A DNA stretch of 64,000 nt from an uncultured Alphaproteobacteria bacterium (GTDB lineage Bacteria; Pseudomonadota; Alphaproteobacteria; Geminicoccales; Geminicoccaceae): NCBI GenBank assembly GCA_937995535.1, contig CALKJU010000054.1, forward strand, positions 62,001-126,000, read 5' to 3'. Below the pieces are notes generated by a model, which saw only the letters and a program-made list of their open reading frames with translations, did no database searches and had not been told where the DNA came from. Shown here piece after piece: positions 11,496 to 20,507 of this stretch; within the stretch, counting starts at the first letter, position 1, and each line of letters begins with the position of its first letter. A program made the translations under genes and the position numbers.

Positions 11496-12559
11496 ATGGG
11501 CGACCGTCCGAACCCCTACATCCCGCAGATCGGCGTCAGCGTCGTGCGGCCGACGCCGCCGGGCCCGCCGGTGCGGATCGATCTCTCGCTCAACGAGTCG
11601 AGCTTCGGTGCGAGCCCGCGGGCGGTCCAGGCGGCGCAGGCACGGGCGCGCACCCTCGAACGTTACCCGGACCCGGCGAGCCGGGCGCTGCGCGCTGCGA
11701 TCGGGCGCGCCTACGACCTCGATCCGGCGCGCATCGCCTGCGGCAACGGCTCGGAGGAGCTGCTCGACGTCATCGGCCGGCTGTTCGCCCGGGCCGGCGA
11801 CGAGATCCTGTTCACGCGCTACGGCTTCGCGCAGTTTCCGATCGTCGCGATGCGGGTCGGCGCCGCCGCCGTGACCGCGCCGGAGCGCGAGCTCACCGCC
11901 GACGTCGACGCGCTGCTCGCCGCGGTGACCGCGCGCACGCGCGTCCTGTTCCTCGCCAACCCGAACAATCCGACCGGCACGTGGCTGCCCCGCGCGGAGC
12001 TGATCCGCCTCCGCGACGGCCTGCCCGGCTCGGTCGTGCTGGTGATCGACGCGGCCTACGCCGAGTTCGTCGACGACCCGGCGTTCGACGACGGCCTGGC
12101 AGTGGTCGGCGAGCGGGACAACGTCGTCGTCACCCGGACCTTCTCCAAGGCCTTCGGCCTCGCCGCGCTGCGTGTCGGCTGGATCTACGGCAGCGCGGCG
12201 ATGATCGCGCTGGTCGACCGGATGCGTGGCATCGGCAACGTCAACGCCCTCGCCCAGGCGGCCGCCGTCGCGGCGCTGGACGATCGAGGCTTCGTCGCGG
12301 ACGCGGTGGCGCGGGCGATCGAGAGCCGGGCACGTCTCGCCGCGGGGCTGCGGCAACTCGGCCTCGAGGTGCCCGAGTCCGGGACCAACTTCGTCCTGCC
12401 GCGCTTCGCCGACGCGGCTGCGGCCCAGGCGCATCTGCGCGCCGACGGCATTCTCGTCCGCCGGGTCGAGGACTATGGCCTCCCCGACCGGCTCAGGATC
12501 GGCGTCGGCACGGCCGAGGAGGTGGATGCCGTGCTCGCCTCGCTGCATCGCCTCCTCGG

Positions 12560-12563
<4 letters not shown>
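11496..12563 (+). CDS. Histidinol-phosphate aminotransferase-like PLP enzyme
   Basis: 355 residues from the ATG at 11496. It is a fold-type I aminotransferase of the HisC group: NESSFGASPRAV at the N-terminus, the NPNNPTGT substrate loop, DAAYAEF, and the PLP lysine in TFSKAFGLAALRVG (Lys218). It ends with the usual LRIGVGTAEEVDAVL. It may make histidine precursors or transaminate aromatic or branched-chain amino acids. Its stop overlaps the start of livG (ATGA at 12560-12563), so it heads an amino-acid ABC transporter operon. That placement favours a catabolic or substrate-linked role over histidine biosynthesis, but this is inference. Confidence 0.85.
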
Positions 12564-13341
<778 letters not shown>

Positions 13342-13342
<1 letters not shown>

Positions 13343-14043
13343 TGCTGCTCGAAGCCTCCGACCTGGTCGGCGGCTATGGCGGCAACGATGTGCTCCAGGG
13401 CGTGTCGCTCGCTGTCGATGCGGGCGAGATCGCGGTCGTGGTCGGCCCCAACGGGGCCGGCAAGTCGACCGCGCTCAAGGCGCTGTTCGGCCTCGTCGGC
13501 CTGCGTGCCGGGTGCGTTCTCCTCGACGGCCACGAGGTGACCGGCTGGGCGCCGGAGCGCCTGGTGGCGGCCGGCATGGGCTTCGTCCCACAGGAGCGCA
13601 ACGTCTTCCCGACGCTCACCGTCGAAGAGAACCTCGAGATGGGCGCGTATCTGCGTCGCGACGGGATCGCCCGTGCCAAGGAGGCCGTCTGGGCACTCTT
13701 CCCCGACCTCGTGGCGAAGCGCCGCCAGGCCGCCGGCGAGCTATCCGGCGGGCAGCGGCAGATGGTGGCGATCGGCCGCGCGCTGATGATGGCGCCGCGT
13801 CTGCTCCTCCTCGACGAGCCGACCGCCGGCCTGTCGCCGAAGGTCATGGACGAGATCCTCGAGCGGGTGCAGGCGATCAACGCCACCGGCGTCGGCATCC
13901 TGATGGTCGAGCAGAACGCCCGCGCGGCGCTCGCCGTGGCCCACCGCGGCTACGTCCTGCAGACCGGCCGCAACCGCTTCACCGGCACCGGCCCCGAACT
14001 CCTCGCCGACCGCGAGGTCGCGCTGGCGTTCCTCGGCGGGTGA
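13342..14043 (+). CDS. livF: Branched-chain amino acid-type ABC transporter ATPase, LivF
   Basis: 233 residues. Walker A GPNGAGKST at 35-43, the LivF-typical PQERNVFPTLTVEENLEMG, signature LSGGQRQMVAIGRALM, Walker B LLLLDEPTAGLSP and MVEQNARAAL. It is the second ATPase of the Liv importer. The ATG at 13342 overlaps the livG stop (TGATG); a GTG one codon earlier would serve as well. The membrane genes livH and livM come later, after an inserted lipase gene. Confidence 0.93.
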
Positions 14044-14095
14044 GGCTGCCGGCACTTCCTGCTATCCTGGCGCGATAAGCGCCGGGGAGGGTGCC

Positions 14096-15214
14096 ATGCC
14101 GTTCGGTTCCGAGGGGCTCGAGGACGGGGTCGGGCTGGCCCTTTCCGGGGGTGGCTATCGCGCGGCACTGTTTCATCTCGGCGCGCTCCAGCGCCTCAAC
14201 GAGGTCGGCCTGCTCGGCCGGCTCGACCGGATCTCCAGCGTCTCGGGCGGGTCGATCGTCGCCGGCGTGCTGGCCCAGCGCTGGAGCGAGCTGGCCTTCG
14301 ACGGCACCGGGCGCAGCGCGCGGCTCGGCGAGCTGGTCGTCGCCCCGGTCCGTGCGCTCTGCGCCCGGACGATCGACGTCATGGCCGGGCTCGCCGGCGT
14401 GCTGCCCTGGGGCGATGGCAACCGGTCGCTCGCCAAGGCCTACGACAAGCATCTCTTTGGCGGGATCAAGCTGGCCCAGCTTCCCGACCGGCCGCGCTTC
14501 GTGCTCAACGCGACCAACATGCAGACCGGGCGCAGCTTCCGCTTCTCGAAGCCCTACATGGGCGACTACCTGATCGGCCTGGTCGAGCGGCCGGACGTGC
14601 CGTTGGCCGAGGCGGTCGCCGCCTCGAGCGGCTTTCCACCGGTCCTCTCGCCACAGCTCCGGCGGCTGCCGCCGGGCGCGCTGCGGCGCACCGACGGCGC
14701 CACGCTGCACGACGATCCGCGCTGCAACCGCGACCTCGTGCTCTGCGACGGCGGTGCCTACGACAATCTCGGCCTCGAGACGGTGTGGGGCCGCTACCGC
14801 ACCCTGCTCGTCAGCGATGGCGGCGCGCCGTTCGCGGTCGAGGAGGCGCCGGCCAGCCACCGTTTCGAGCAGGTCCTGCGGGTCCTCGACATCGCCACCG
14901 ACCAGGCGCGCGGGATGCGCAAGCGCCTGCTCGTCGACCTGTTCAAGCGCGGCGAGCGCAAAGGAGCCTACTGGGGCATCGACACCGACCCGGCGGGCTA
15001 CCCGCTGGCCGACGCCATGCCCTGTCCACCGGCGACACGCCAGCGCCTCGCCGCCATGCGCACCCGGCTCAACGCCTTCTCCGCCCAGGAGCAGGGTGAG
15101 CTGATCAACTGGGGCTACGCCATCTGCGATGCGGCCCTGCGCGCCAACGTCCTGTCCGGTGTGCACCGGCCGCGCGCCTGGCCCTGTCCCCCCCAGGCCC
15201 TGGGGCCGCTCTAG
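14096..15214 (+). CDS. Patatin-like phospholipase
   Basis: 372 residues. The patatin fold marks are the oxyanion loop LSGGGYRAALFHLGAL (from residue 16), the nucleophile elbow SSVSGGS with Ser50, and the catalytic Asp218 in DGGAYDNLG. The first position of the usual GxSxG is Ser here, as in several bacterial members. Such enzymes hydrolyse acyl chains from phospholipids. No signal peptide is visible, so it is probably cytoplasmic or membrane-associated. It sits between livF and livH on the same strand (52 bases after livF, 79 before livH), so it is likely co-transcribed with the transporter; why is unclear. Confidence 0.87.
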   Translation: MPFGSEGLEDGVGLALSGGGYRAALFHLGALQRLNEVGLLGRLDRISSVSGGSIVAGVLAQRWSELAFDGTGRSARLGELVVAPVRALCARTIDVMAGLAGVLPWGDGNRSLAKAYDKHLFGGIKLAQLPDRPRFVLNATNMQTGRSFRFSKPYMGDYLIGLVERPDVPLAEAVAASSGFPPVLSPQLRRLPPGALRRTDGATLHDDPRCNRDLVLCDGGAYDNLGLETVWGRYRTLLVSDGGAPFAVEEAPASHRFEQVLRVLDIATDQARGMRKRLLVDLFKRGERKGAYWGIDTDPAGYPLADAMPCPPATRQRLAAMRTRLNAFSAQEQGELINWGYAICDAALRANVLSGVHRPRAWPCPPQALGPL

Positions 15215-15293
15215 CGGCGCCGTGGCGCGCGGTCGGGCGAGCCGCTAGACCGGGACCGGGCCGGGCGCGCAGGGCGCCCACGGATCGCCGCCG

Positions 15294-16190
15294 GTGCTGC
15301 TCGATTTCGTCAACTTCTACCTGATCCCCGGCCTCGTCCTCGGCTGCATCTACGCGCTGGGCGCAATCGGCGTCTCGCTGCTGTTCGGGATCCTGCGCTT
15401 CGCCCATTTCGCGCACGGCGACCTGATGACCGTCGGTGCGTACCTCGCCTTGCTGCTGGTCCGTGTCGCCGGCCTCGCGCCGATCGTCGCGCTCCCGGCC
15501 GCCGCCGTCGGCACGGCGCTGCTCGCCGTGCTGATCGACCGTGCCGCCTACCGGCCGTTCCGCGAGAAGCAGACCATCGTCCTGGTGATCGCCTCGTTCG
15601 GCGTGGCACTGATGCTGCGCTCGCTGGTCCAGCTCCTCGGCGGCGTCGGCAGCGTCGCCTACGTTCCCGGGATCCAGCGCCCGCTCGTCCTGTTCGACAG
15701 CCTGCGGATCGCCGAGCGCCATCTCTGGATCATCGGCGTGAGCGCGCTCCTGGTCGTCGTGTTGCACCTCTTCCTGTCCCGCTCGCGGACCGGCAAGGCG
15801 ATGCGGGCGATGAGCGACGAGCGCGACCTCGCGCGGATCGCCGGCATCGACACCGAGCGGGTCGTCGTCTGGACGTGGCTGATCGGCGGTGGGCTCGCCG
15901 CCGCCGCCGGCGTGTTCCTCGGCATGGACACCCAGCTCAACCCCTATATGGGCTGGGACCTGCTGCTGCCGGTGTTCGCCGCGGCGATCCTCGGCGGGAT
16001 CGGCCGGCCCTACGGCGCGATCCTCGGCGGCTTGGTCATCGGGCTGGCCGAAGAGCTCGCCACCTATCCCTGGATCGGCACGACGCCGCTCGTCTCGCCC
16101 GACTACAAGACCGCGGTCGCCTTCGCGATCATGGTGGCGATGCTGATCTGGCGCCCGACCGGGCTGCTACGCGGCCGGCAGTTCGGCTGA
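15294..16190 (+). CDS. livH: Branched-chain amino acid-type ABC permease, LivH
   Basis: 298 residues, GTG start. About eight membrane segments with LivH marks: IPGLVLGCIYALGAIGVSLLFGILRFAHFAHGDLMTVGAY at the N-terminus and the coupling region SRTGKAMRAMSDERDLARIAGID, then AAILGGIGRPYGAILGG. With LivM it forms the channel through the inner membrane. Its stop overlaps the livM start (TGATG at 16188-16192). No binding-protein gene is present in this operon. Confidence 0.92.
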   Translation: MLLDFVNFYLIPGLVLGCIYALGAIGVSLLFGILRFAHFAHGDLMTVGAYLALLLVRVAGLAPIVALPAAAVGTALLAVLIDRAAYRPFREKQTIVLVIASFGVALMLRSLVQLLGGVGSVAYVPGIQRPLVLFDSLRIAERHLWIIGVSALLVVVLHLFLSRSRTGKAMRAMSDERDLARIAGIDTERVVVWTWLIGGGLAAAAGVFLGMDTQLNPYMGWDLLLPVFAAAILGGIGRPYGAILGGLVIGLAEELATYPWIGTTPLVSPDYKTAVAFAIMVAMLIWRPTGLLRGRQFG

Positions 16191-17125
16191 TGGGCCTCAC
16201 CCTCTACGCCACCGCGCTCCTCACCATGGGCGGCATCTACGCCGTGCTGACGCTCGGGCTCAACCTGCACTGGGGGGTCACCGGCCTGTTCAACGCCGGC
16301 ATCGCCGGGTTCTTCGCCGTCGGCGCCTACGCAACCGCGCTGCTCACCGCACCGCCGGGTGCCACGCCCTCGGGCGGCCTCGGCCTGCCTGTCGCCACGG
16401 GCTGGGCCGCCGCCATGCTGCTGTCCGGCGCGCTGGCCTGGGCCATCGGCAAGATCTGCCTGCGCCTGCGCAGCGACTATCTCGCCATGGCGACCATCGG
16501 CATCGCCGAGATCCTGCGCCTGATCGTCAAGAACGAGCTGTGGCTGACCAACGGCTCGCGCGGCATCGCCGGAGTGCCACGACCGTTCGAGCAGCTCGCC
16601 CAGCCCTGGGCCGAGCTGGCCTTCCTCCTGCTCGTGCTGGCGGTGCTGGCGATCGCCTACCTGCTGCTCGAGACGGCGGTACGCAGCCCGTGGGGACGGG
16701 TCATGCGGGCGATCCGCGACGACGAGGCGGCGGCCGCCGCCGCCGGCAAGGACGTCGCGGCCTTCCGCCTCCAGGCGTTCGTCCTCGGCTCGATGCTGAT
16801 GGGTCTCGGCGGCGCGCTCAGCGCTCACTATTTCAAATATATCGGCCCCGAGGCGACCCAGCCGCTGCTCGCCACCTTCCTCGTCTGGGTGATGCTGATC
16901 GTCGGTGGCAGCGGGCGCAACGCCGGGGCCGTGGCCGGCGCGTTCCTCGTCTGGGCGTTGTGGTCGGCAACGGAGCTACTGACCAACCGCTTGCCACCCG
17001 ACTGGCTGACCCGCGCCGCCTATCTGCGGGTCTTCCTGATCGGCTTCATCCTCCAGGTCGTCCTGCAGCGGCATGCCGGCGGAGTGCTGCCGGAGCGGAC
17101 TGCGGTGCGCCGTCCTGGTCCCTGA
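16190..17125 (+). CDS. livM: Branched-chain amino acid-type ABC permease, LivM
   Basis: 311 residues, multi-pass. LivM marks include GLNLHWGVTGLFNAGIAGFFAVGAYATALLT near the N-terminus, RLRSDYLAMATIGIAEILRLI, and the coupling segment SPWGRVMRAIRDDEAAAAAAGKDVAAFRLQAFVLGSML. It pairs with LivH. The last 80 bases overlap tail-to-tail with the convergent membrane-protein gene that follows; both C-termini are polar, variable tails in this stretch. Confidence 0.92.
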   Translation: MGLTLYATALLTMGGIYAVLTLGLNLHWGVTGLFNAGIAGFFAVGAYATALLTAPPGATPSGGLGLPVATGWAAAMLLSGALAWAIGKICLRLRSDYLAMATIGIAEILRLIVKNELWLTNGSRGIAGVPRPFEQLAQPWAELAFLLLVLAVLAIAYLLLETAVRSPWGRVMRAIRDDEAAAAAAGKDVAAFRLQAFVLGSMLMGLGGALSAHYFKYIGPEATQPLLATFLVWVMLIVGGSGRNAGAVAGAFLVWALWSATELLTNRLPPDWLTRAAYLRVFLIGFILQVVLQRHAGGVLPERTAVRRPGP

Positions 17126-18623
17126 CCGGCCGGGCGTTGCGGACCAGCAGCGGCACGAGGGTCGTCAGGATCAGCAGGGCGGCGAGCAGGAACGAGGTCC
17201 GTGCGCCGAGCGCCTGGGCGGTCACCATGCCGGTCGTCAGTCGCCCGTTCAGCAGGTCGGGCAAAAGGATGGTCGTGATCGGCGCGACATTGTCGTCCGG
17301 GACGGTGACGTGGCGGGTCGCCAGCGCACCGACGATCACGACGGCCCCGAGAACCAGCGGCACCGCGAGAAGAACAGCGCCCCGCCGCCCCCAGAGCGCA
17401 GGGATCGCCGCGATCGTGAGCATCATGAACGGCAGTAGCGGCGTCAGGTGGCGCGGCCCGAGTGAGGAACCACCCTCCCAATAGTAGTAGCCACCGTTCA
17501 GAGCTAGGTAATAGAGCACGATCGCGAGCGACAGGAGGACTACGCCGCGCAGGTCGGGGCGACGCGCGAGGACGAGCACGAGGGCGACGGGGTAGAGCAG
17601 GGCGACCGGCGCCACCCAGAGCAGGCCGCGATATTGCGGGACGAGAAGCTGCCAGAGCACCGCCGGATCGGGCAGCGTGATCCCGAACAGCCCGCGCTGC
17701 ATGCCCTCGAAGCCGACCACGCTGCCGTAGCTGATCCGCAGCGGGCCGCCGAACGCCGCCATGTTGTAGGCCATGAGCGGGATGGCGATGAGCGCGCCGA
17801 CAGCCAGCGCCGTGCCCGCCGCCTGGGTCAGCCACCGGCCGCCCGCGTCGCGCGCTCCCCACAGCGCGTAGAGCGCGATCATCGTCCCGGCTCCCGCTGC
17901 CGGGTAGCTCATCGGCACCACCAGTGCCAGGGGCAGGGCGACGAGCAGGCCGGCGAGCCAGCCCGGCGGGCGGGGTACGGCGAGGCGCGTGGTCGCGTGC
18001 GCCGCGACCAGCGCCATCGCCAGCAACGCTGCCGACAGCGTGTGCTCGTAGAAGGTCGCGGCCCACATCCCGAACGGAGTCGCCAGCACGAGGCCCACCG
18101 CGGCCAGCGTCGCGGCGCGGCGGTCGTCGTAGAGGACGACCAGCAGCGCGCGGAACAGCACCACGGCCAGCATGATCAGCGGCGCCACGCTGAGGATCGC
18201 CGCGTGCTGGAGCAGGACGTAGTTGCGCAGCGGGCTGAAGCCCTGTGCCGAGTCGTCGGCGACGAACCAGCAGTCGCGGCCGGCGCAGGGCGTGCCGTCG
18301 GGCTGCCGGGCGAGGCGGTCGTGGAGCAGGGCCACGGTCGGTAGCGCCAGCATCCCCATGCCGGGCGCCTTGTCGCTGTAGGCGATGCCGTCGCGCATCG
18401 CCCGGTCGACGGTCACCGGCGCGTAGTCCCCGATCGACAGGCTGCCCCGCTCGACGATCGACAGGGTCAGGACAAGGCGCGACTTCGCGTTCGGATTGCC
18501 GATCTCGTTGGGAAAGGCGGCGACCAGCAGGAGGGCCAGGAGCGCGACGAGCGCGCCATCGAGGCTCCAGCTCTCCGACCACAGGCGCCGCAGCGGCGCC
18601 GCGCGTGGCGTCAGCGACGACAT
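17046..18623 (-). CDS. Polytopic membrane protein, possible GT-C-type glycosyltransferase
   Basis: 525 residues with about eleven hydrophobic segments. Between the first two lies a soluble loop with SLSIGDYAPVTVDRAMRDGIAYSDKAPGMGMLALP; an Asp in such a first periplasmic loop and the SDKAPG motif are reminiscent of GT-C-fold lipid-carrier-dependent glycosyltransferases and of unnamed membrane proteins related to them. YYYWEGGSSLGPRHLTPLLPF in the C-terminal half is also conserved-looking. I cannot name a substrate. The C-terminal 25 residues are polar and overlap the livM 3' end on the other strand. A cyclic-nucleotide/FHA gene lies 23 bases upstream on the same strand. Confidence 0.6.
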   Translation of the reverse strand: MSSLTPRAAPLRRLWSESWSLDGALVALLALLLVAAFPNEIGNPNAKSRLVLTLSIVERGSLSIGDYAPVTVDRAMRDGIAYSDKAPGMGMLALPTVALLHDRLARQPDGTPCAGRDCWFVADDSAQGFSPLRNYVLLQHAAILSVAPLIMLAVVLFRALLVVLYDDRRAATLAAVGLVLATPFGMWAATFYEHTLSAALLAMALVAAHATTRLAVPRPPGWLAGLLVALPLALVVPMSYPAAGAGTMIALYALWGARDAGGRWLTQAAGTALAVGALIAIPLMAYNMAAFGGPLRISYGSVVGFEGMQRGLFGITLPDPAVLWQLLVPQYRGLLWVAPVALLYPVALVLVLARRPDLRGVVLLSLAIVLYYLALNGGYYYWEGGSSLGPRHLTPLLPFMMLTIAAIPALWGRRGAVLLAVPLVLGAVVIVGALATRHVTVPDDNVAPITTILLPDLLNGRLTTGMVTAQALGARTSFLLAALLILTTLVPLLVRNARPVRDQDGAPQSAPAALRRHAAAGRPGG

Positions 18624-18646
18624 GCGCTCTCTCCTGCCGGGAAGGG

Positions 18647-19405
18647 TCAGCCGACGACGATCCGGAAGGCGAAGGGGCTGTCGACGCCGCCCGCGATGAC
18701 GCGGTTGTCGCCGTGGCGCAGCGCCGCCCGTCCCTTGGCGAAGCTCTCGCCCAGATACTCGCCGTTGACCTCGGTGCCGAGGGTGCTGGTGAGATCGCTC
18801 ACCGCGAACCCGTCGTCGGTGCGGATGATCGAGAAGTGCAGGCGCGACAGACGGTAGGGCCGGTGGTCGTCGATCTGCAGGGCGACCGGTTGCCCGGCCG
18901 GTGCCTCCTGCTCGCCCGGCCGGCGGCCGACATGGAACGGGAAGCTGGCGATGCGGATTCCCTCGCGCGGCACCGCGCCGGCGAGCAGGTCCGAGGCGGC
19001 GTAGAGGGTCACGGGCAGCTCGTTGGGCCGCGGCTGGTCGGCCGCCTCCGCCCCCGGGTGCGCCGCCGCGACACGCTCGTCCATCGCGTGCAGCCGCTCG
19101 CTGAGGCGCAGCAGCGCGCTCAGCGCGAGCTCGCGGTCGCCGGCGATCCGCTCGAGGAACACCTCGCGGGGCAGCATGTGGACGATGACCTCGGTCAGCG
19201 CGCGGACGGTGGCGGCGCGCCGGCGCCCCTCGATCACGCCCATCTCGCCGACGAACTCGCCGGCGCCGGCCCGGCCGAGCACGATCGCGGTCTGGCCGAC
19301 GGTGCGCACCACCTCGACCTCGCCCGAGGTGATCTGCGCCACGCCGGTGCTCTCGTCGCCCTCGCGGAAGATCACCTCGCCGGCTCGGAACCTCAGCTCG
19401 GTCAT
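18647..19405 (-). CDS. Cyclic nucleotide-binding domain / FHA domain fusion protein
   Basis: 252 residues from the ATG at 19403-19405. Residues 1 to about 110 form a cNMP-binding (CAP-type) barrel: FRAGEVIFREGDESTGVAQITSGEVEVV and the phosphate-binding cassette-like FVGEMGVIEGRRRAATVRAL. Residues from about 155 form an FHA domain with FHVGRRPG, LSRLHFSI and DLTSTLGTEVNGEYL, the usual phosphothreonine-binding loops. There is no DNA-binding helix-turn-helix, so it is not a CRP regulator. It may link a nucleotide signal to a phosphoprotein partner; no kinase gene is adjacent. It precedes the membrane protein on the same strand. Confidence 0.82.
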   Translation of the reverse strand: MTELRFRAGEVIFREGDESTGVAQITSGEVEVVRTVGQTAIVLGRAGAGEFVGEMGVIEGRRRAATVRALTEVIVHMLPREVFLERIAGDRELALSALLRLSERLHAMDERVAAAHPGAEAADQPRPNELPVTLYAASDLLAGAVPREGIRIASFPFHVGRRPGEQEAPAGQPVALQIDDHRPYRLSRLHFSIIRTDDGFAVSDLTSTLGTEVNGEYLGESFAKGRAALRHGDNRVIAGGVDSPFAFRIVVG

Positions 19406-19425
19406 GCGGGCTTTCGATCGTGGGC

Positions 19426-19500
19426 TGGAGCGGGCGATGGGGATCGAACCCACGACATTCAGCTTGGGAAGCTGACGTTCTACCACTGAACTACGCCCGC
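19426..19500 (-). tRNA. tRNA-Gly (anticodon CCC)
   Basis: A full cloverleaf on the minus strand. The acceptor stem GCGGGCG pairs with CGCCCGC, the D-arm contains AGTTCAGTGGTAGAAC, the anticodon stem TCAGC/GCTGA encloses the loop TTCCCAA (anticodon CCC), and the T-arm has GGGTTCGATCCCC. The CCA end is encoded (19426-19428). It reads GGG glycine codons. Confidence 0.95.
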
Positions 19501-19591
19501 CTGCCGTTCTGATAGGCAAAAACCGGCCGGGCTGCAACGCCGGCGGTGTTGTTGACGCTCGCCGGCGGCACGCCTACATGGAGCCCGGGCC

Positions 19592-19667
<76 letters not shown>

Positions 19668-19690
19668 ATGCTTTCCGGCCGACCTGCAGC

Positions 19691-20395
19691 TCACCCCGGA
19701 TAGAGATAGCCGGCGCCGCGGATCGTCCGGATCAGCTCGGGGTGGGCCGGGTCGCGCTCGAGCTTGCGGCGCAGTCGGGTGATGCGGTTGTCGATGCTGC
19801 GATCGAACGTTTCCTCGCCGCGCGGCGGGGCCAGGTCGAGCAGCCGGTCACGGCTCAACGCCTTGCCGGCATGGCCAGCGAACGCGGCCACCAGGTCCAG
19901 CTCCATCCCGCTCAGCCCGACGTCGCGGCCGTGCTCGTCGAGCAGCCGACGCGGCTCCGACTCGAGCGTATAGCGGCCGAAGCGCAGCGTTCCGGACGGT
20001 GCCGCCGCGGCAGCCCGCCGCGGCCGCCGCCGGCGCAGCACCGCGGCGATCCGCGCGGCCAGCTCGCGCGGCGCGAACGGCTTGCCGACATAGTCGTCGG
20101 CGCCGACCTCGAGTCCGAGGACCCGGTCGAGCATGCTGTCCGCCCCGGTCAGCATGACGATCCCGAGATCGTGGTGTTCGCGGAGCCAGCGCGCCAGCGA
20201 CAGGCCGTCCTCGCCCGGCAGGCCCAGATCCAGCACGACGAGATCGCCGCCGCCCTGCGCCATCAGCCGCCGCAGGCCGGCACCGTCGCCGGTGGTCGTG
20301 ACGTCGTAGCCGGCCGCGGGCAGGTACTCGGCCAAAAGCGCACGCAGGTCTGGATCGTCGTCGACCACGACGATCCTGGGCCGCGGATCCGCCAC
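19691..20395 (-). CDS. OmpR/PhoB-family response regulator
   Basis: 234 residues from a GTG at 20393-20395. The receiver domain (about residues 5-120) has the acidic pair in VVVDDDPDLR, the phosphorylated Asp in LVVLDLGLPGEDG, Thr in VMLTGAD and Lys in YVGKPF. The C-terminal winged helix (about 135-234) ends LIRTIRGAGYLYPG and has RSIDNRITRLRRKLERDP, the recognition helix pattern. It is a DNA-binding transcription regulator. It is divergent from the large hybrid kinase with 112 bases between them, so they may be partners, although the kinase carries its own receiver domain. Confidence 0.92.
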   Translation of the reverse strand: MADPRPRIVVVDDDPDLRALLAEYLPAAGYDVTTTGDGAGLRRLMAQGGGDLVVLDLGLPGEDGLSLARWLREHHDLGIVMLTGADSMLDRVLGLEVGADDYVGKPFAPRELAARIAAVLRRRRPRRAAAAAPSGTLRFGRYTLESEPRRLLDEHGRDVGLSGMELDLVAAFAGHAGKALSRDRLLDLAPPRGEETFDRSIDNRITRLRRKLERDPAHPELIRTIRGAGYLYPG

Positions 20396-20507
20396 GCCTG
20401 TCGCTCCTCCTTCCAGCGGCCGGGTCGGCCGTACTGGCGCCGAAGACGGCGCGATTGTTACACGGCCGGGCGGGAATGACACGGTTCTGAAACATCGCGG
20501 CGGCTCC
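20396..20507. promoter_or_regulatory. Divergent control region of response regulator and hybrid kinase
   Basis: This 112-base region must hold both promoters. A less GC-rich patch (about 20452-20496) has ACACGG twice (in TTACACGG and TGACACGG) about 20 bases apart, close to the spacing of direct repeats bound by OmpR-type dimers. This is a weak candidate for autoregulation. Confidence 0.3.
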
